NCBI GenBank assembly: GCA_004347695.1 | Contig: SLTK01000007.1 | Span: 846,823 to 910,822 of the forward strand | Reading direction: 5' to 3' | DNA: 64,000 bases | Source: Chloroflexota bacterium | GTDB lineage: Bacteria > Chloroflexota > Anaerolineae > Anaerolineales > Anaerolineaceae | In this document: positions 32,180 to 42,625 of the stretch, piece after piece | Layout of the letters: each line of letters begins with the position of its first letter | How positions within the stretch are numbered: the first letter of the stretch is position 1 | Notes under the pieces: generated by a model | Database searches by the model: none | Seen by the model: the letters and a program-made list of their open reading frames with translations, nothing else | Told to the model about the DNA's origin: nothing | Translations under genes and position numbers: made by a program

Positions 32180-35124
32180 TCGGGTCCTCCGAAAAGTGCT
32201 TTTAAAATGTTCAAAGCAGGTTTTTCGGGATAGTACTGGCAGGAATCATAAATTGCCGAACGTTGTATCTCTTTGCGCAATGAATCATCCTCGATCAGGC
32301 GTTGCAAAGCCTGCCAGACCGCTTCCACATTATTGGTCGTAAATATGAGACTGTTTTTCTCGTGGTGTGCAAATTCAACTGCACCTCCATTTTGTGGAAC
32401 GATTACCGCAGCGCCACATGCCATCGCCTCCAGGGCGGTCAGACCCATCGCCTGGTGGGAAGAAAAGTCGATAAAAATATCGGCCTCATTCAACAGGCTG
32501 GCTACTTTTTGTTGCGGCAAAACGCCGTATAACCGCCAGGGAAATCCGCCAGGAAGGTCTGCGAAGCCAGGGTTATTAAGATCAGTACCAAATATGCAAA
32601 TATCAACCAGGCCGCCGTATTTTTCAGCTGCCAGTTTTAAGACCTGCATTGTTTCTACTGGCTGCCGGTATGTGGCTTCCGGCCGGATCATCGCCATAAT
32701 TCGAATGGGTCGATTTTTGACACTTGGGAACTTACGGGGTCGGGGACGGAACAAAGGCAAATTCACGCTTATTCCGGCAACTTCGCAATCCATCCCGGTG
32801 TTATCCATAACCATTTGTCGTGTCCATTGGGTTTTCGTAAAGCGAACCATGTTGGGTATAAGGGAATAGGATTTAACCGCTTGTTCGTAATCAAAACTTC
32901 CCTCTGGATACATTAAAGGTTCATATCCCTGGACATAATAACCAACAATCGGGTTGCTTTTGGCATGGAGAGCTTTCTTAATCCATCCAACAGACGGATT
33001 ATAAGTAGCAACCACAGCGTCGTAATTAGGGATGAAATTTTTCAGGTCGGTTATGTTTCCATAGATCACGTGGATGGGCAAATCGGGGTAAGCCTCTTCG
33101 AACTGCTCCCGATTCATTTCGAGATTATAAAAATCGATATGCACCCCCATTTTCATCATTGCCAGACTTTCAAAAACGACTACATTTGCTCCTCCGCCAG
33201 GCGAACTTACAGGAAGGATAAATAAAATACGCTTCCCCTGGTAGCGTAAGCCTTCGGCTATACAATTGTCCTGCTCAATGCCCGCCTTTGTCCTCGCCCT
33301 GATCCCTTCTAGAACACGATCCTTGGAACAATAAAGGACGCCTTCGTGGATCATGTCTTCACCGTGCAAATTTCGCAGGACTTTCCCGGCTCTTTCTGAC
33401 AGCGCTTTGCGGCGTTCACTCGAATAACTGCGGGACTGAGCATGATAAACATAAACATCGTCTGCAAGAAAAGTTTTCCAATTTGCTTTTCTGGCTCTCA
33501 GTACAAAATCGTCTTCCTCGCCATAGCCGGGTCCAAAATTCTCTTCATCAAAATAACCTATTGTATTGATCAATTCTCGATTGATCAATAAACAAAAACC
33601 GTTAAGCAAAGGCATAAATGGGTATAACCGCGCTGAATTTTCAGCAATTATTTCTCCCATTTTATCCACGCTTATATGGGAAGGAAGGAGATTATTCGCC
33701 CAATCCCCATTATCCTCAATGAGGGGGACCGATTGCCATGAGGCGGTATTGGATAACGGGCCAACGATCCCAATACGCGGCTGATGTTTCATACAGGCCA
33801 CCAATCTAACCACCCATTGCGGCGTGGCAATCGTGTCGCTGTTTAAAAGAATGATGAAAGGTGCTGTGGATGCTTTTAAACCTCGATTCGCCGCGAATGT
33901 ATAACCCGTCGCTTGTTCAGAGCGGATCAAAGACACCAGAGCCGGGTTCCCCTGTTGAAAATCGATCAGGAAGTTTTTGGTTTCTTCGTCGCTTCCATCG
34001 TCCACCAAAATGATGTGATAGGGCGGCGTTGTGTTGGCCACCACGGATTGTAAACATGCTTTCACATCATTCAACGCATTATGGATGCAGATAACGATGT
34101 CCACCATCTCCGCATTTTCAATAAGGGCCGACGGTGGTTCTACGGCATCGATTTCATATATTCGCGATCGATCTGCTATTTGCCCGGAGCCACGTAAAGT
34201 TGTCTTTTTATTCAAGGACAAATTTTTCAGGCGCTCCCGGGCGAGAAACATAAACCGCCGCAATCCCTGGGTATGGATCACCATCAAGCTTAGTTTAAAC
34301 AAACGAATTGTTTTTTTTGCGAGACGGATTGGACTGAATAAAATACTTTTAACTTTTTGCAAGAACCTCAGGAAACGCCAGGAACGGGAGGCTTCGAAAG
34401 CCTGCCATTTGGTCTTCCAAAATTTCCCCTGTTCCTCGGCGAATTCAGCCCGCCTGACCATCTCTTTTCTTTGTTGTTCAATTTCGGAAAGGACCTGGGC
34501 TGTTTTTCTTTGTGTTTCAATCAACTGTTCTTGCTGGGCAAAAAGTAGCGATTTTAGTTGCGAATCTTCACGGCGTAGTTGTATCAGTAATTGACGCTGC
34601 CTGGTTGATAATTCAGCCAAATGCCAGGTGGATAACTCATATTGCGCTGCTGAATTTTTTGGCGCAGGGTCATGCGACAGGTGCGCTACGTAATAGTCAT
34701 CTATCACTGAGGAAATATCCAACCTGTTATTAAATCCATTGCTGATTAAACCGGTTATTATTTCTGGAAGCGCAATCCCACCACTATTTTCTTTTGAACT
34801 TGCTTGAACCAATAACAAATCTCCCTGAAAGTGGTTGGTCAGGTTGATCACCTGAGAAGCAATAGCGTCCTCCAGGGGAGTTTCTATAATAAATAACCCT
34901 GTCCTGTCCAACCGTCCTGGATCGATACGAGTCGGGTCGCCCATCATTTCCACGGGGATTCCCATGGATAAATTCTGAATTAATGCAGCAAAATCGTTGG
35001 TAGCATAAACAAGCAGCGTTTTAGGATCTAATGATGATAATAACGACATAATATGCAGCTTTAGTGTCGAGTAACCCGGTAAATCGCCCATCCCCACCTC
35101 TCCTGCGGCAAAATAAATTTTCAC
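32176..35124 (-). CDS. Large bifunctional glycosyltransferase, N-terminal domain, coiled coil, GT2 and GT4
   Basis: 982 residues. Residues about 1-160 form a domain of unknown role (MKIYFAAGEVGMGDLPGYST). About 170-255 is a heptad-rich coiled coil ending in KWQAFEASRSWRFLRFLQKV. About 340-560 is a GT2 domain (VDIVICIHNALNDVKACLQS, IILVDDGSDEETKNFL, LNSDTIATPQWVVRL, GPGYGEEDDFVLRARKANW). About 630-975 is a GT4 domain (VSSPGGGANVVVFES, VGYYVQGYEPLMYPEGSFDY, FIDFSSHQAMGLTALEAMAC). Two active sites in one chain could add alternating sugars, as in rhamnan-type polymerases. It overlaps the following gene by four bases. AT-rich relative to flanks. Confidence 0.85.
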   Translation of the reverse strand: MKIYFAAGEVGMGDLPGYSTLKLHIMSLLSSLDPKTLLVYATNDFAALIQNLSMGIPVEMMGDPTRIDPGRLDRTGLFIIETPLEDAIASQVINLTNHFQGDLLLVQASSKENSGGIALPEIITGLISNGFNNRLDISSVIDDYYVAHLSHDPAPKNSAAQYELSTWHLAELSTRQRQLLIQLRREDSQLKSLLFAQQEQLIETQRKTAQVLSEIEQQRKEMVRRAEFAEEQGKFWKTKWQAFEASRSWRFLRFLQKVKSILFSPIRLAKKTIRLFKLSLMVIHTQGLRRFMFLARERLKNLSLNKKTTLRGSGQIADRSRIYEIDAVEPPSALIENAEMVDIVICIHNALNDVKACLQSVVANTTPPYHIILVDDGSDEETKNFLIDFQQGNPALVSLIRSEQATGYTFAANRGLKASTAPFIILLNSDTIATPQWVVRLVACMKHQPRIGIVGPLSNTASWQSVPLIEDNGDWANNLLPSHISVDKMGEIIAENSARLYPFMPLLNGFCLLINRELINTIGYFDEENFGPGYGEEDDFVLRARKANWKTFLADDVYVYHAQSRSYSSERRKALSERAGKVLRNLHGEDMIHEGVLYCSKDRVLEGIRARTKAGIEQDNCIAEGLRYQGKRILFILPVSSPGGGANVVVFESLAMMKMGVHIDFYNLEMNREQFEEAYPDLPIHVIYGNITDLKNFIPNYDAVVATYNPSVGWIKKALHAKSNPIVGYYVQGYEPLMYPEGSFDYEQAVKSYSLIPNMVRFTKTQWTRQMVMDNTGMDCEVAGISVNLPLFRPRPRKFPSVKNRPIRIMAMIRPEATYRQPVETMQVLKLAAEKYGGLVDICIFGTDLNNPGFADLPGGFPWRLYGVLPQQKVASLLNEADIFIDFSSHQAMGLTALEAMACGAAVIVPQNGGAVEFAHHEKNSLIFTTNNVEAVWQALQRLIEDDSLRKEIQRSAIYDSCQYYPEKPALNILKALFGGPE

Positions 35125-35327
35125 GAAGAATGATTGAATGATTTCTTGAAATTCTAAATCATTTTTAAAATAAATGCCCTACCGATTTACCGATACACAT
35201 GTTCACCTCAGTCGTGGGACTCGGTTGTTGGATTTCCTGTGCGCTTCAGAACGACCCAACCCTTTGCAGCAAAACACTCGACGAGGGATTGACCCGGGTA
35301 GAAACAGCCAACCTGAATGTGCAGGTA

Positions 35328-36148
35328 CTACGCAGATACTTTCTTTTTTGCCACCAATCGATACGTCGTCATTTTAACCAGCGACCCAAAAAGTAATTTA
35401 AAAAAGCCTTGAGGAAATGCAGCCTTGTTCCCTGCGTTTGAATGTAAATATGAATCAACGATCTCGACGTCGTCCATATTCTTAATAATCCTGATACTTT
35501 GCCCCGGTGACAAAAAATAAAAATTAATCAGCGTACTTAGCTTATAACGCAAGTCAATCTTTGAGGCGGGGACCAGGGATAAAAGGATTTTTATGAGTGA
35601 ATTTCGCAAACGCATCGGAAACCAATGAACGATTATTAAATTTGTATGCTGCTCAAAAATATAATAACGGCTGGGAATATCCAAAAATACGATTCCGTTG
35701 GGCGAGAGAACGCGCATTATTTCCTGTAAATACAACAGGGGATTGGTGGTAAGTTCCATCACATGAAGGCTTAGGACAATGTCCACTGCGTCACTCTTCA
35801 TCGGCAGCGAGCTTCCGGCATAATCTAACAAAAGAGATGGCATGGGAAGGTTGGCCTGTTCCAGCCGGAGTTTAGCCAACCTTGCAAGGTAAAATCTACT
35901 TCAACACCGATGATTTCTTTTGCGCTGCGCCTGGAGAACTCTCTTAAATCTCCTCCTGAACCGCAACCTGAACTGAGGATCCGCGAGCCCCTTATAGGTT
36001 TGTACCTATTAACTTGCTCCAGCCACGACGAAAACCTGCTGGTATCCAGGTGTCTATGAAGCATTGTTTTATAATTAAAGTTGTTTTCGTAAGGTTTTAA
36101 ATAATTCTTGACTGCCTGTTCAAAATTATCGGTTGTGGGATTTTTCAT
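35328..36148 (-). pseudogene. SAM-dependent methyltransferase gene with a -1 frameshift
   Basis: The ATG at 36148 overlaps the rfbD stop in an ATGA. The first frame (to about 35880) gives LDTSRFSSWLEQVNRYKPIR and the SAM motif RILSSGCGSGGDLREFSRR, then IIGVEVDFTLQG. The next frame continues AKLRLEQANLPMPSLLLDYA, AVDIVLSLHVMELTTNPLLY and VLSPNGIVFLDIPSRYYIFE to a stop at 35328. The two parts form one normal methyltransferase if a single T is restored near 35878-35880 (GGTTTGG instead of GGTTGG). It is either a recent inactivating mutation or an assembly error. The product would methylate a glycan or its carrier. Confidence 0.8.
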
Positions 36149-37029
36149 GACCCCTGTTTTGGGGCGGCCATTTCTTCCATCAGAAAACCGGCAGAAGTTC
36201 GCCACTCTGGCAGTCCTATCCCAAACCTCGCACTAAACATGCTGCAATCCAAAGCAGAAAATAAAGGGCGCACAGCCGGCGTTGGAAACTCGATGGTTTT
36301 CGCCGGAAGCACTACTACATCTTCCCGCCCCATTAACCGCAAAATCTCTTTCACCCATTCATACCGGCTGACAGCACCTGCGCCTGCCAGGTGATAAAGT
36401 CCTTGCCGTTCGAGCAGCCAGGTCTTGTCGATGCCATACCGGGCCGTCAATTGCCCCGTCACTTCAGCCAGCATTCGACTCCAGGTCGGGCTGCCAATCT
36501 GATCATCCACAATGCGCAATTTGTTTTGGGTTTTGGTCCATTCCAAAACCTTGCTCACAAACCCGCCTACGCGGTTACTGTAGACCCAGCTGGTGCGAAA
36601 GGTTAAATACTTTCCTGCTTGCGCAGCAGCGTCTTCACCTGCCAGCTTGGTCTTTCCATACACACTCAGTGGATTGGGCGTATCGGTTTCCACATACGAG
36701 CTGCCCTTGGCGCCATCGAATACATAATCGGTGGAAAAATGAACCAGCAGCGCGCCCAGGTTTTTGGCTTCGCGGGCAATTTCACCGACCGCATCGGCAT
36801 TGATGCGTCGGGCAACATCGGGTTCGCTTTCAGCCTTATCGACGTTGGTATAGGCAACCGCGTTGACGATTACATTCGGCCTGGCTGCGCGCACGATTTC
36901 GGGTAGTGTCTGCGGCTGGTTGAAATCTACATCGGGATAATCCAGCACCGTCAATTCGCCCAGCGTGATCAGGCTGCGGTTCAATTCCCAGCCCAGTTGG
37001 CCATTTTTTCCGAACAAAAGAATACGCAT
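36145..37029 (-). CDS. rfbD: dTDP-4-dehydrorhamnose reductase
   Basis: 294 residues, normal length. NAD(P)-binding glycine motif FGKNGQLGWEL at the amino end, then NVIVNAVAYTNVDKAESEPD, LVHFSTDYVFDG, YGKTKLAGE (YxxxK catalytic pair) and FRTSWVYS. Last step of dTDP-L-rhamnose synthesis. The protein ends with a short extra tail (EEMAAPKQGS). Together with rfbC, rfbB and rfbA in the same operon it provides the complete dTDP-rhamnose route from glucose-1-phosphate. Confidence 0.95.
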   Translation of the reverse strand: MRILLFGKNGQLGWELNRSLITLGELTVLDYPDVDFNQPQTLPEIVRAARPNVIVNAVAYTNVDKAESEPDVARRINADAVGEIAREAKNLGALLVHFSTDYVFDGAKGSSYVETDTPNPLSVYGKTKLAGEDAAAQAGKYLTFRTSWVYSNRVGGFVSKVLEWTKTQNKLRIVDDQIGSPTWSRMLAEVTGQLTARYGIDKTWLLERQGLYHLAGAGAVSRYEWVKEILRLMGREDVVVLPAKTIEFPTPAVRPLFSALDCSMFSARFGIGLPEWRTSAGFLMEEMAAPKQGS

Positions 37030-37044
37030 CAGCGGGCCAGATCC

Positions 37045-38016
37045 TTATTTGAAAATCCTGGTTTTGAGTTTAGAAAAGGTCGATAGTATTTTCCATGTGC
37101 GTGTTTTTTCAAGCGCTTCCCAACGCTTTTTGTATTCTTCTGTTTGTCCGCTTACCGTTTCTTTATCGTGAAGAAACTGGGATATCGAGTCTTTTAATTG
37201 TTGAAACGCAGTTGCCAGAGTGCTATTGGGACCGGGTGCCGGGCTTAATGGCTGGCTATTACCCGCCGAATTTGCATCCAGTAAATTTTGAATGGAAACA
37301 ATATCAGCTTTTATGATTTCATCGACTTGCTTTTTATCGCGCAATTGATCGCGCAGCTCTTTATTGAGCTCACGCAAATCCGTATTTTCTTTCCAGAGCA
37401 ACCAGAATCGCCGCTCATAGTCATAAGCCAGCAGGTGCGCCGGCCGGTTACTTTTCTGGTAGAAAACTGCCCAGGAGGTTATGAAACTGGCATCAAAATC
37501 GACATCTCTGAAAAAACCATGGCGGGCAAACTCTCTTGACCAGTATTCAGGCGGCTGGACATTGAAATGAGTAGTCTCTTTAAAGTCAAAGGGCGTTGAT
37601 GAAAATAGAATCCGGTCGGCATGCGCGCACAAATTGGCAATCGCTTTTTTCCCCATTTCAGCCGTCATATGTTCGACGACTTCAATGGTGACGATCAAAT
37701 CGTACTTTTGTGGAAAGGAATCGGTGATTGAGCCTACCCGGCAGTAGGGTTTGATCGACTCGTGAATTTGCTGAATGGCGTATTCGGAAATATCAACTCC
37801 CCAGGCCTCAACGCCTCGATTGCGAAATCCCTCAACCAAAAACCCTTTGGCACAGCCAGCATCCAAAACCGTTTTTGGCTGTAAATCAGCAATGATCCGG
37901 TCTGCGATTGTCTGGAAAAACTCCACCCAATTTTCATTGCGCTCGTATGGTAAACCACAGCCGTGTTGGTAGTAATAGGCGTCAAAGTTGTTCTGGGGAT
38001 CGGACGAACCGCTCAT
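37045..38016 (-). CDS. SAM-dependent methyltransferase with C-terminal coiled coil
   Basis: 323 residues. Methyltransferase domain about residues 25-180: TVLDAGCAKGFLVEGFRNRG, AWGVDISEYAIQQ, YDLIVTIEVVEHMTAEMGKK. From about residue 210 the chain is a coiled coil (LRELNKELRDQLRDKKQVDE) ending EALEKTRTWKILSTFSKLKT. That end resembles the end of the coiled coil in the 982-residue glycosyltransferase. The architecture recalls chain-terminating methyltransferases of ABC-exported O-antigens (WbdD type), where the coiled coil works as a ruler for chain length. That role is inferred, not shown. It lies between rfbA and rfbD. Confidence 0.8.
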   Translation of the reverse strand: MSGSSDPQNNFDAYYYQHGCGLPYERNENWVEFFQTIADRIIADLQPKTVLDAGCAKGFLVEGFRNRGVEAWGVDISEYAIQQIHESIKPYCRVGSITDSFPQKYDLIVTIEVVEHMTAEMGKKAIANLCAHADRILFSSTPFDFKETTHFNVQPPEYWSREFARHGFFRDVDFDASFITSWAVFYQKSNRPAHLLAYDYERRFWLLWKENTDLRELNKELRDQLRDKKQVDEIIKADIVSIQNLLDANSAGNSQPLSPAPGPNSTLATAFQQLKDSISQFLHDKETVSGQTEEYKKRWEALEKTRTWKILSTFSKLKTRIFK

Positions 38017-38018
38017 TA

Positions 38019-38890
38019 TTACCCGATCTTTCCATCCGCCAGGCGCAGCAGATAAGTGCCGTAACTATTGCCCGCCATCCTTACCGCTTCTTTACGCAGC
38101 TGATCGACATCGATAAATCCCATGCGGTAGGCGATTTCCTCAGGGCACGAGATCATCATCCCCTGGCGTTCTTCGACGGTCTGAACAAAGGTAGCCGCTT
38201 GGAGCAGCGACTCATGTGTGCCGGCATCCAGCCAGGCTACGCCCCGCCCAAGCACCTGTACTTGCAGCTTGCCATCCGCCAGGTAAAGTCTGTTAAGGTC
38301 GGTGATCTCAAGCTCGCCACGCGCTGAGGGTTTCAGCCCGCGCGCGCGATCCGCAACCTGCCGGTCATAAAAATAGATGCCCGGGACGGCAAAGTGCGAG
38401 CGCGGCTGTTTGGGTTTTTCTTCCAGGCTGACGGCGTTGTAGTTGGCGTCAAACTCGACCACGCCGTACCGTTCCGGATCGCGTACCGGGTAGGCAAACA
38501 CCACCGCTCCATCGGTTAATCCCGCTGCCTTTTGCAGCGTTGTTGGCAATCCATGTCCGTAGAATAGATTGTCGCCAAGAATCATGCACACTGGCTCGCC
38601 GGAGATAAACTCCGCCCCAATGATAAAGGCTTCGGCCAGGCCGCGCGGTTCAGCCTGTTCGGTGTATTCAAAACGCAAACCCCACTGCGCGCCGCTGCCT
38701 AACAGCCGGCGGTACCCGGGCAAATCCTCAGGCGTGCTGATAACCAAAATCTCGCGAATTCCCGCCAGCATCAACATCGAGAGCGGGTAGTAGATCATCG
38801 GTTTATCGTAAACCGGCAGCATTTGTTTGCTAACGCCAATCGTTATTGGATACAGCCGCGTGCCTTTACCTCCGGCCAGAATGATGCCTT

Positions 38891-38894
<4 letters not shown>
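38019..38894 (-). CDS. rfbA: Glucose-1-phosphate thymidylyltransferase
   Basis: 291 residues. Blocks: [72 protein letters not shown] and [19 protein letters not shown]. Joins dTTP and glucose-1-phosphate to dTDP-glucose, first step of the rhamnose pathway. The ATG overlaps the rfbB stop by four bases. The carboxy end [19 protein letters not shown] is typical of the short RmlA form. Confidence 0.96.
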
Positions 38895-39979
<1,085 letters not shown>

Positions 39980-39998
39980 CCAGTCTCCTGCTTTTTCC

Positions 39999-40547
39999 CT
40001 ACTCGAATGTTTCAGCCTGGTTCAAAGGCCTGCCGGCGGCATCCTTGGCAGACACCAGCGGGGGTTGTCCGTTCAAAAGCGGCCAATCAATGCCGATCTG
40101 CGGGTCATTCCACAGAATGGTGCGCTCCCCTTCGGGCGCATAAAAATCGGTGGCCTTGTAGAGGAACTCTGCCCAATCGCTCAACACATAGAATGCGTGG
40201 CCAAACCCGGGCGGAACCCAAAATATGCGCTTGTTCTCTGCCGAAAGCCGCAAACCAAACCAGCGGCCAAAATACGCGGATGAACGGCGCAGGTCAACCG
40301 CCACGTCGAACACCTCGCCAACCACAACCCGCACCAGTTTTCCCTGTGGCTTAACCAACTGATAATGCAAACCGCGCAAAATGCCTTTGCGGCTGCCCGA
40401 ATGGTTATCCTGGGCAAAGTCGGTCGGCAGCCCAGCCTCGGCAAAGATGCGTTTCTGGAAGGTTTCCATGAAGAATCCCCGGTCGTCACCGAAGATTTGG
40501 GGCTCGATGATGACCGGGCCGGGAATGTCGGTTGGAATGATATTCAT
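39999..40547 (-). CDS. rfbC: dTDP-4-dehydrorhamnose 3,5-epimerase
   Basis: 182 residues, normal length. Blocks: GPVIIEPQIFGDDRGFFMET, FAQDNHSGSRKGILRGLHYQ (catalytic histidine), GKLVRVVVGEVFDVAVDLRR, WVPPGFGHAFYVLSDWAEFL and YKATDFYAPEGERTILWNDP. Third step in dTDP-rhamnose synthesis. It is the first gene of the minus-strand rfb operon, running on through the glycosyltransferases to 31139. The preceding gene, the sigma factor, ends in its own terminator. Confidence 0.96.
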   Translation of the reverse strand: MNIIPTDIPGPVIIEPQIFGDDRGFFMETFQKRIFAEAGLPTDFAQDNHSGSRKGILRGLHYQLVKPQGKLVRVVVGEVFDVAVDLRRSSAYFGRWFGLRLSAENKRIFWVPPGFGHAFYVLSDWAEFLYKATDFYAPEGERTILWNDPQIGIDWPLLNGQPPLVSAKDAAGRPLNQAETFE

Positions 40548-40599
40548 ACGTGGATTGAAAAGGCTCCTCTTCTTATTTTACCAATAGTTGCTCATAAAT

Positions 40600-40628
40600 G
40601 AAAAAGGCCAGCAGGATCTACTGGCCTT
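40600..40628 (-). terminator. Rho-independent terminator of the sigma factor gene
   Basis: Inverted repeat AAGGCCAG (40604-40611) and CTGGCCTT (40621-40628) with a nine-base loop. On the minus strand a run of T follows. It lies 22 bases past the sigma gene stop. Confidence 0.85.
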
Positions 40629-40649
40629 CATTCTTCCTTTGCCATCCAC

Positions 40650-41840
40650 CTATAAATACTCTTTCAGTTGGCGTGAACGGCGCGGATGGCGCAAGCGGCG
40701 TAATGCCTTGCTCTCGATTTGCCGGATGCGTTCACGGGTAAGGCCAAATTTCTGCCCGACTTCTTCCAGGGTGTAGGTATGGCCGTTTTCCAGGCCAAAA
40801 CGCAGCCGCAGGATACGCGCCTCGCGCGGTGGCAAGGTCTCCAGGACCGATTCGATCTTCTCGCGCAGCATTTTGGTGTACGCGCTCTGGATGGGCGATG
40901 GCGTCAACTGGTCTTCGACAAACATGCCTAACTCTGAGTCTTCTTCATCATCGTTGATCGGACTCTCCAACGAAAGCGGCAGCCACGAGACTCGCAGCAT
41001 CCAATCCACTTTGCTGACCGGCACATTCATTTCAGCTGCCAGTTCAGCGGTATTGGGGATGCGCCCCAGTTTTTGTTCCAGCTCATGCGTCAGGCGATAT
41101 AACTGGCGGATGCGATCAACCATGTGCACCGGCACACGAATCGTGCGTCCCTGGTCAGCAATCGAACGGGTGATGGTCTGGCGGATCCACCAGGTGGCGT
41201 AGGTCGAGAAACGGAAACCGCGCCGGTATTCGTATTTTTCGACCGCTTTCATCAAGCCAAGGTTGCCTTCCTGGATCAAGTCAAGGAAGGGTACGCCGCG
41301 CCCGATGTACCGTTTGGCAATGCTGACCACCAGGCGGGTATTGGCCTTGATCAGGTGTTCGCGAGCCAGTTGACCATCTGCAAACTGCTGGTCCAACTCC
41401 TGCCGGCGCACCACTGAGGCGCGTCCATTCAGGCGTTCTACTGCGCGATGCGCATAACGTCCACGCTCGATGCGCCGTGCCAGATCCAATTCTTCTTCAC
41501 ACGAGAGCAGCGCCACTCGCGACATTTCTTTCAGGTACAGGCCAATCGTGTCGTCGCTGGAAATCGATTCGATGTTGGTAAACGGTTCCATATCCGATTC
41601 CACATCGATCAGCGGATCCTCATCTTTTAAAGAGGGTTCGGCCTCGTGATCGAGAAAATCCACCCCACGGCGGCGCAGTGCTATCACCATCGCCTGCAAC
41701 CGCTCGGCATCCTGACTCACATCCGGATACACTTCGATCAGGTCATCGGTGGTCAGGTAACCCTGAACATCGGCTTTTTCCAATAGCAGACTGAGAATTT
41801 CTGAACTACGCTTGAGCCTACTCGGATTGGTCACTACCAC
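40650..41840 (-). CDS. sigA: RNA polymerase primary sigma factor, RpoD/SigA family
   Basis: 396 residues. Region 1.2 is seen as DTIGLYLKEMSRVALLSCEE; region 2 as RLVVSIAKRYIGRGVPFLDL, IQEGNLGLMKAVEKYEYRRG and FRFSTYATWWIRQTITRSIA; region 3 as RIPNTAELAAEMNVPVSKVD; region 4 as LRLRFGLENGHTYTLEEVGQ and TRERIRQIESKALRRLRHPR. The amino part (residues 1-90) is a short region 1.1-like extension. It recognises the TTGACA / TATAAT promoters that are seen repeatedly in this window. Monocistronic, with its own terminator. Whether it is the main or an alternative group-2 sigma cannot be decided here. Confidence 0.93.
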   Translation of the reverse strand: MVVTNPSRLKRSSEILSLLLEKADVQGYLTTDDLIEVYPDVSQDAERLQAMVIALRRRGVDFLDHEAEPSLKDEDPLIDVESDMEPFTNIESISSDDTIGLYLKEMSRVALLSCEEELDLARRIERGRYAHRAVERLNGRASVVRRQELDQQFADGQLAREHLIKANTRLVVSIAKRYIGRGVPFLDLIQEGNLGLMKAVEKYEYRRGFRFSTYATWWIRQTITRSIADQGRTIRVPVHMVDRIRQLYRLTHELEQKLGRIPNTAELAAEMNVPVSKVDWMLRVSWLPLSLESPINDDEEDSELGMFVEDQLTPSPIQSAYTKMLREKIESVLETLPPREARILRLRFGLENGHTYTLEEVGQKFGLTRERIRQIESKALRRLRHPRRSRQLKEYL

Positions 41841-42039
41841 CCTCCTCCAATGCGAACCCCCACATGAATACCGATTAGATAGTGCTTCCTGAACCTGCGT
41901 TCATTCTGGAATCCAGAATGAAAGTACACCGCCTGGTTCGCGGTGTCTTCCCGTTTAGCCCTTACGGACCGGGTTTGCCACCTGATGTCTTAAGTTGGTA
42001 GGAAATAATTGGAAATCCCCTGAGATAAGATCTGGTTGG

Positions 42040-42519
42040 TTATTCTTCTACAGGTTGGGTCTGGTGCTCGCAAACCGTCTCGTTGAGGTTTACCCCACAG
42101 TAGGAACAAAGTCCCTTACACTCTGGCCGGCAAATGGGTTTGATCGGCTGTTCGAGGAGCAGGTAATCCCGCGCCAGTTGCGCCAGATCGATATGTCCAT
42201 CCTCGGGTACAAACAGTTCCGATTCTGCATCGCGGTGGTAACGAAAAGCAAACAATTCGGCAAAATTGGCGGAAATGGATTGGTGATACTCGTCCAGGCA
42301 ACGCACGCACTCGAGCAAGAGATTCCCGGAAAAATCCGCCTCTACCAGCAGTCCTTGCGGCGTGCGGCTGATATGCGCTGTCCCGTTAAACTGCGTCAGT
42401 TCGAAATCAGGGGATAATTGGACCGCCGGATACTCGAAAGCGAAATCATGGCTGGTACCAATTGGCTGATGAACTAAGAAGCCAACATTAATACGTAGTG
42501 GATAACGGGGAAGAGTCAC
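42040..42519 (-). CDS. yceD: DUF177 / YceD-family protein
   Basis: 159 residues from a GTG at 42519 (TLPRYPLRINVGFLVHQPIG start). The frame is open to an ATG at 42579, but that codon lies inside a consensus promoter and cannot be in the transcript if the promoter is used. Family features: LLECVRCLDEYHQSISANFA in the middle and the carboxy cysteine set CRPECKGLCSYCGVNLNE with CEH. YceD proteins are linked to 23S rRNA accumulation in bacteria and plants. The usual neighbour rpmF (L32) is not seen downstream. Confidence 0.85.
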   Translation of the reverse strand: MTLPRYPLRINVGFLVHQPIGTSHDFAFEYPAVQLSPDFELTQFNGTAHISRTPQGLLVEADFSGNLLLECVRCLDEYHQSISANFAELFAFRYHRDAESELFVPEDGHIDLAQLARDYLLLEQPIKPICRPECKGLCSYCGVNLNETVCEHQTQPVEE

Positions 42520-42555
42520 TGGAACTGGTTTGTAGTTATAATACCGAATACGAAA

Positions 42556-42584
42556 ATTATAGCATAGCGATTCAGACATGTCAA
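42556..42584 (-). promoter_or_regulatory. Consensus sigma-70 promoter of yceD
   Basis: Minus strand: TTGACA (42584-42579), 17-base spacer, TATAAT (42561-42556), a perfect match. Transcription would start near 42549, leaving about 30 bases before the GTG start. The spacer end GCTATGC before the -10 is the same as in the BMC operon promoter. Confidence 0.85.
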
Positions 42585-42625
42585 TTAATTAAGATTAATT
42601 TTATTAATATTAAAGGAATTCGACC

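Noticed and set aside
35174-35377. Short plus-strand frame between glycosyltransferase genes
   Set aside because: No ribosome site, no recognisable fold, and it overlaps the end of the opposite methyltransferase gene.
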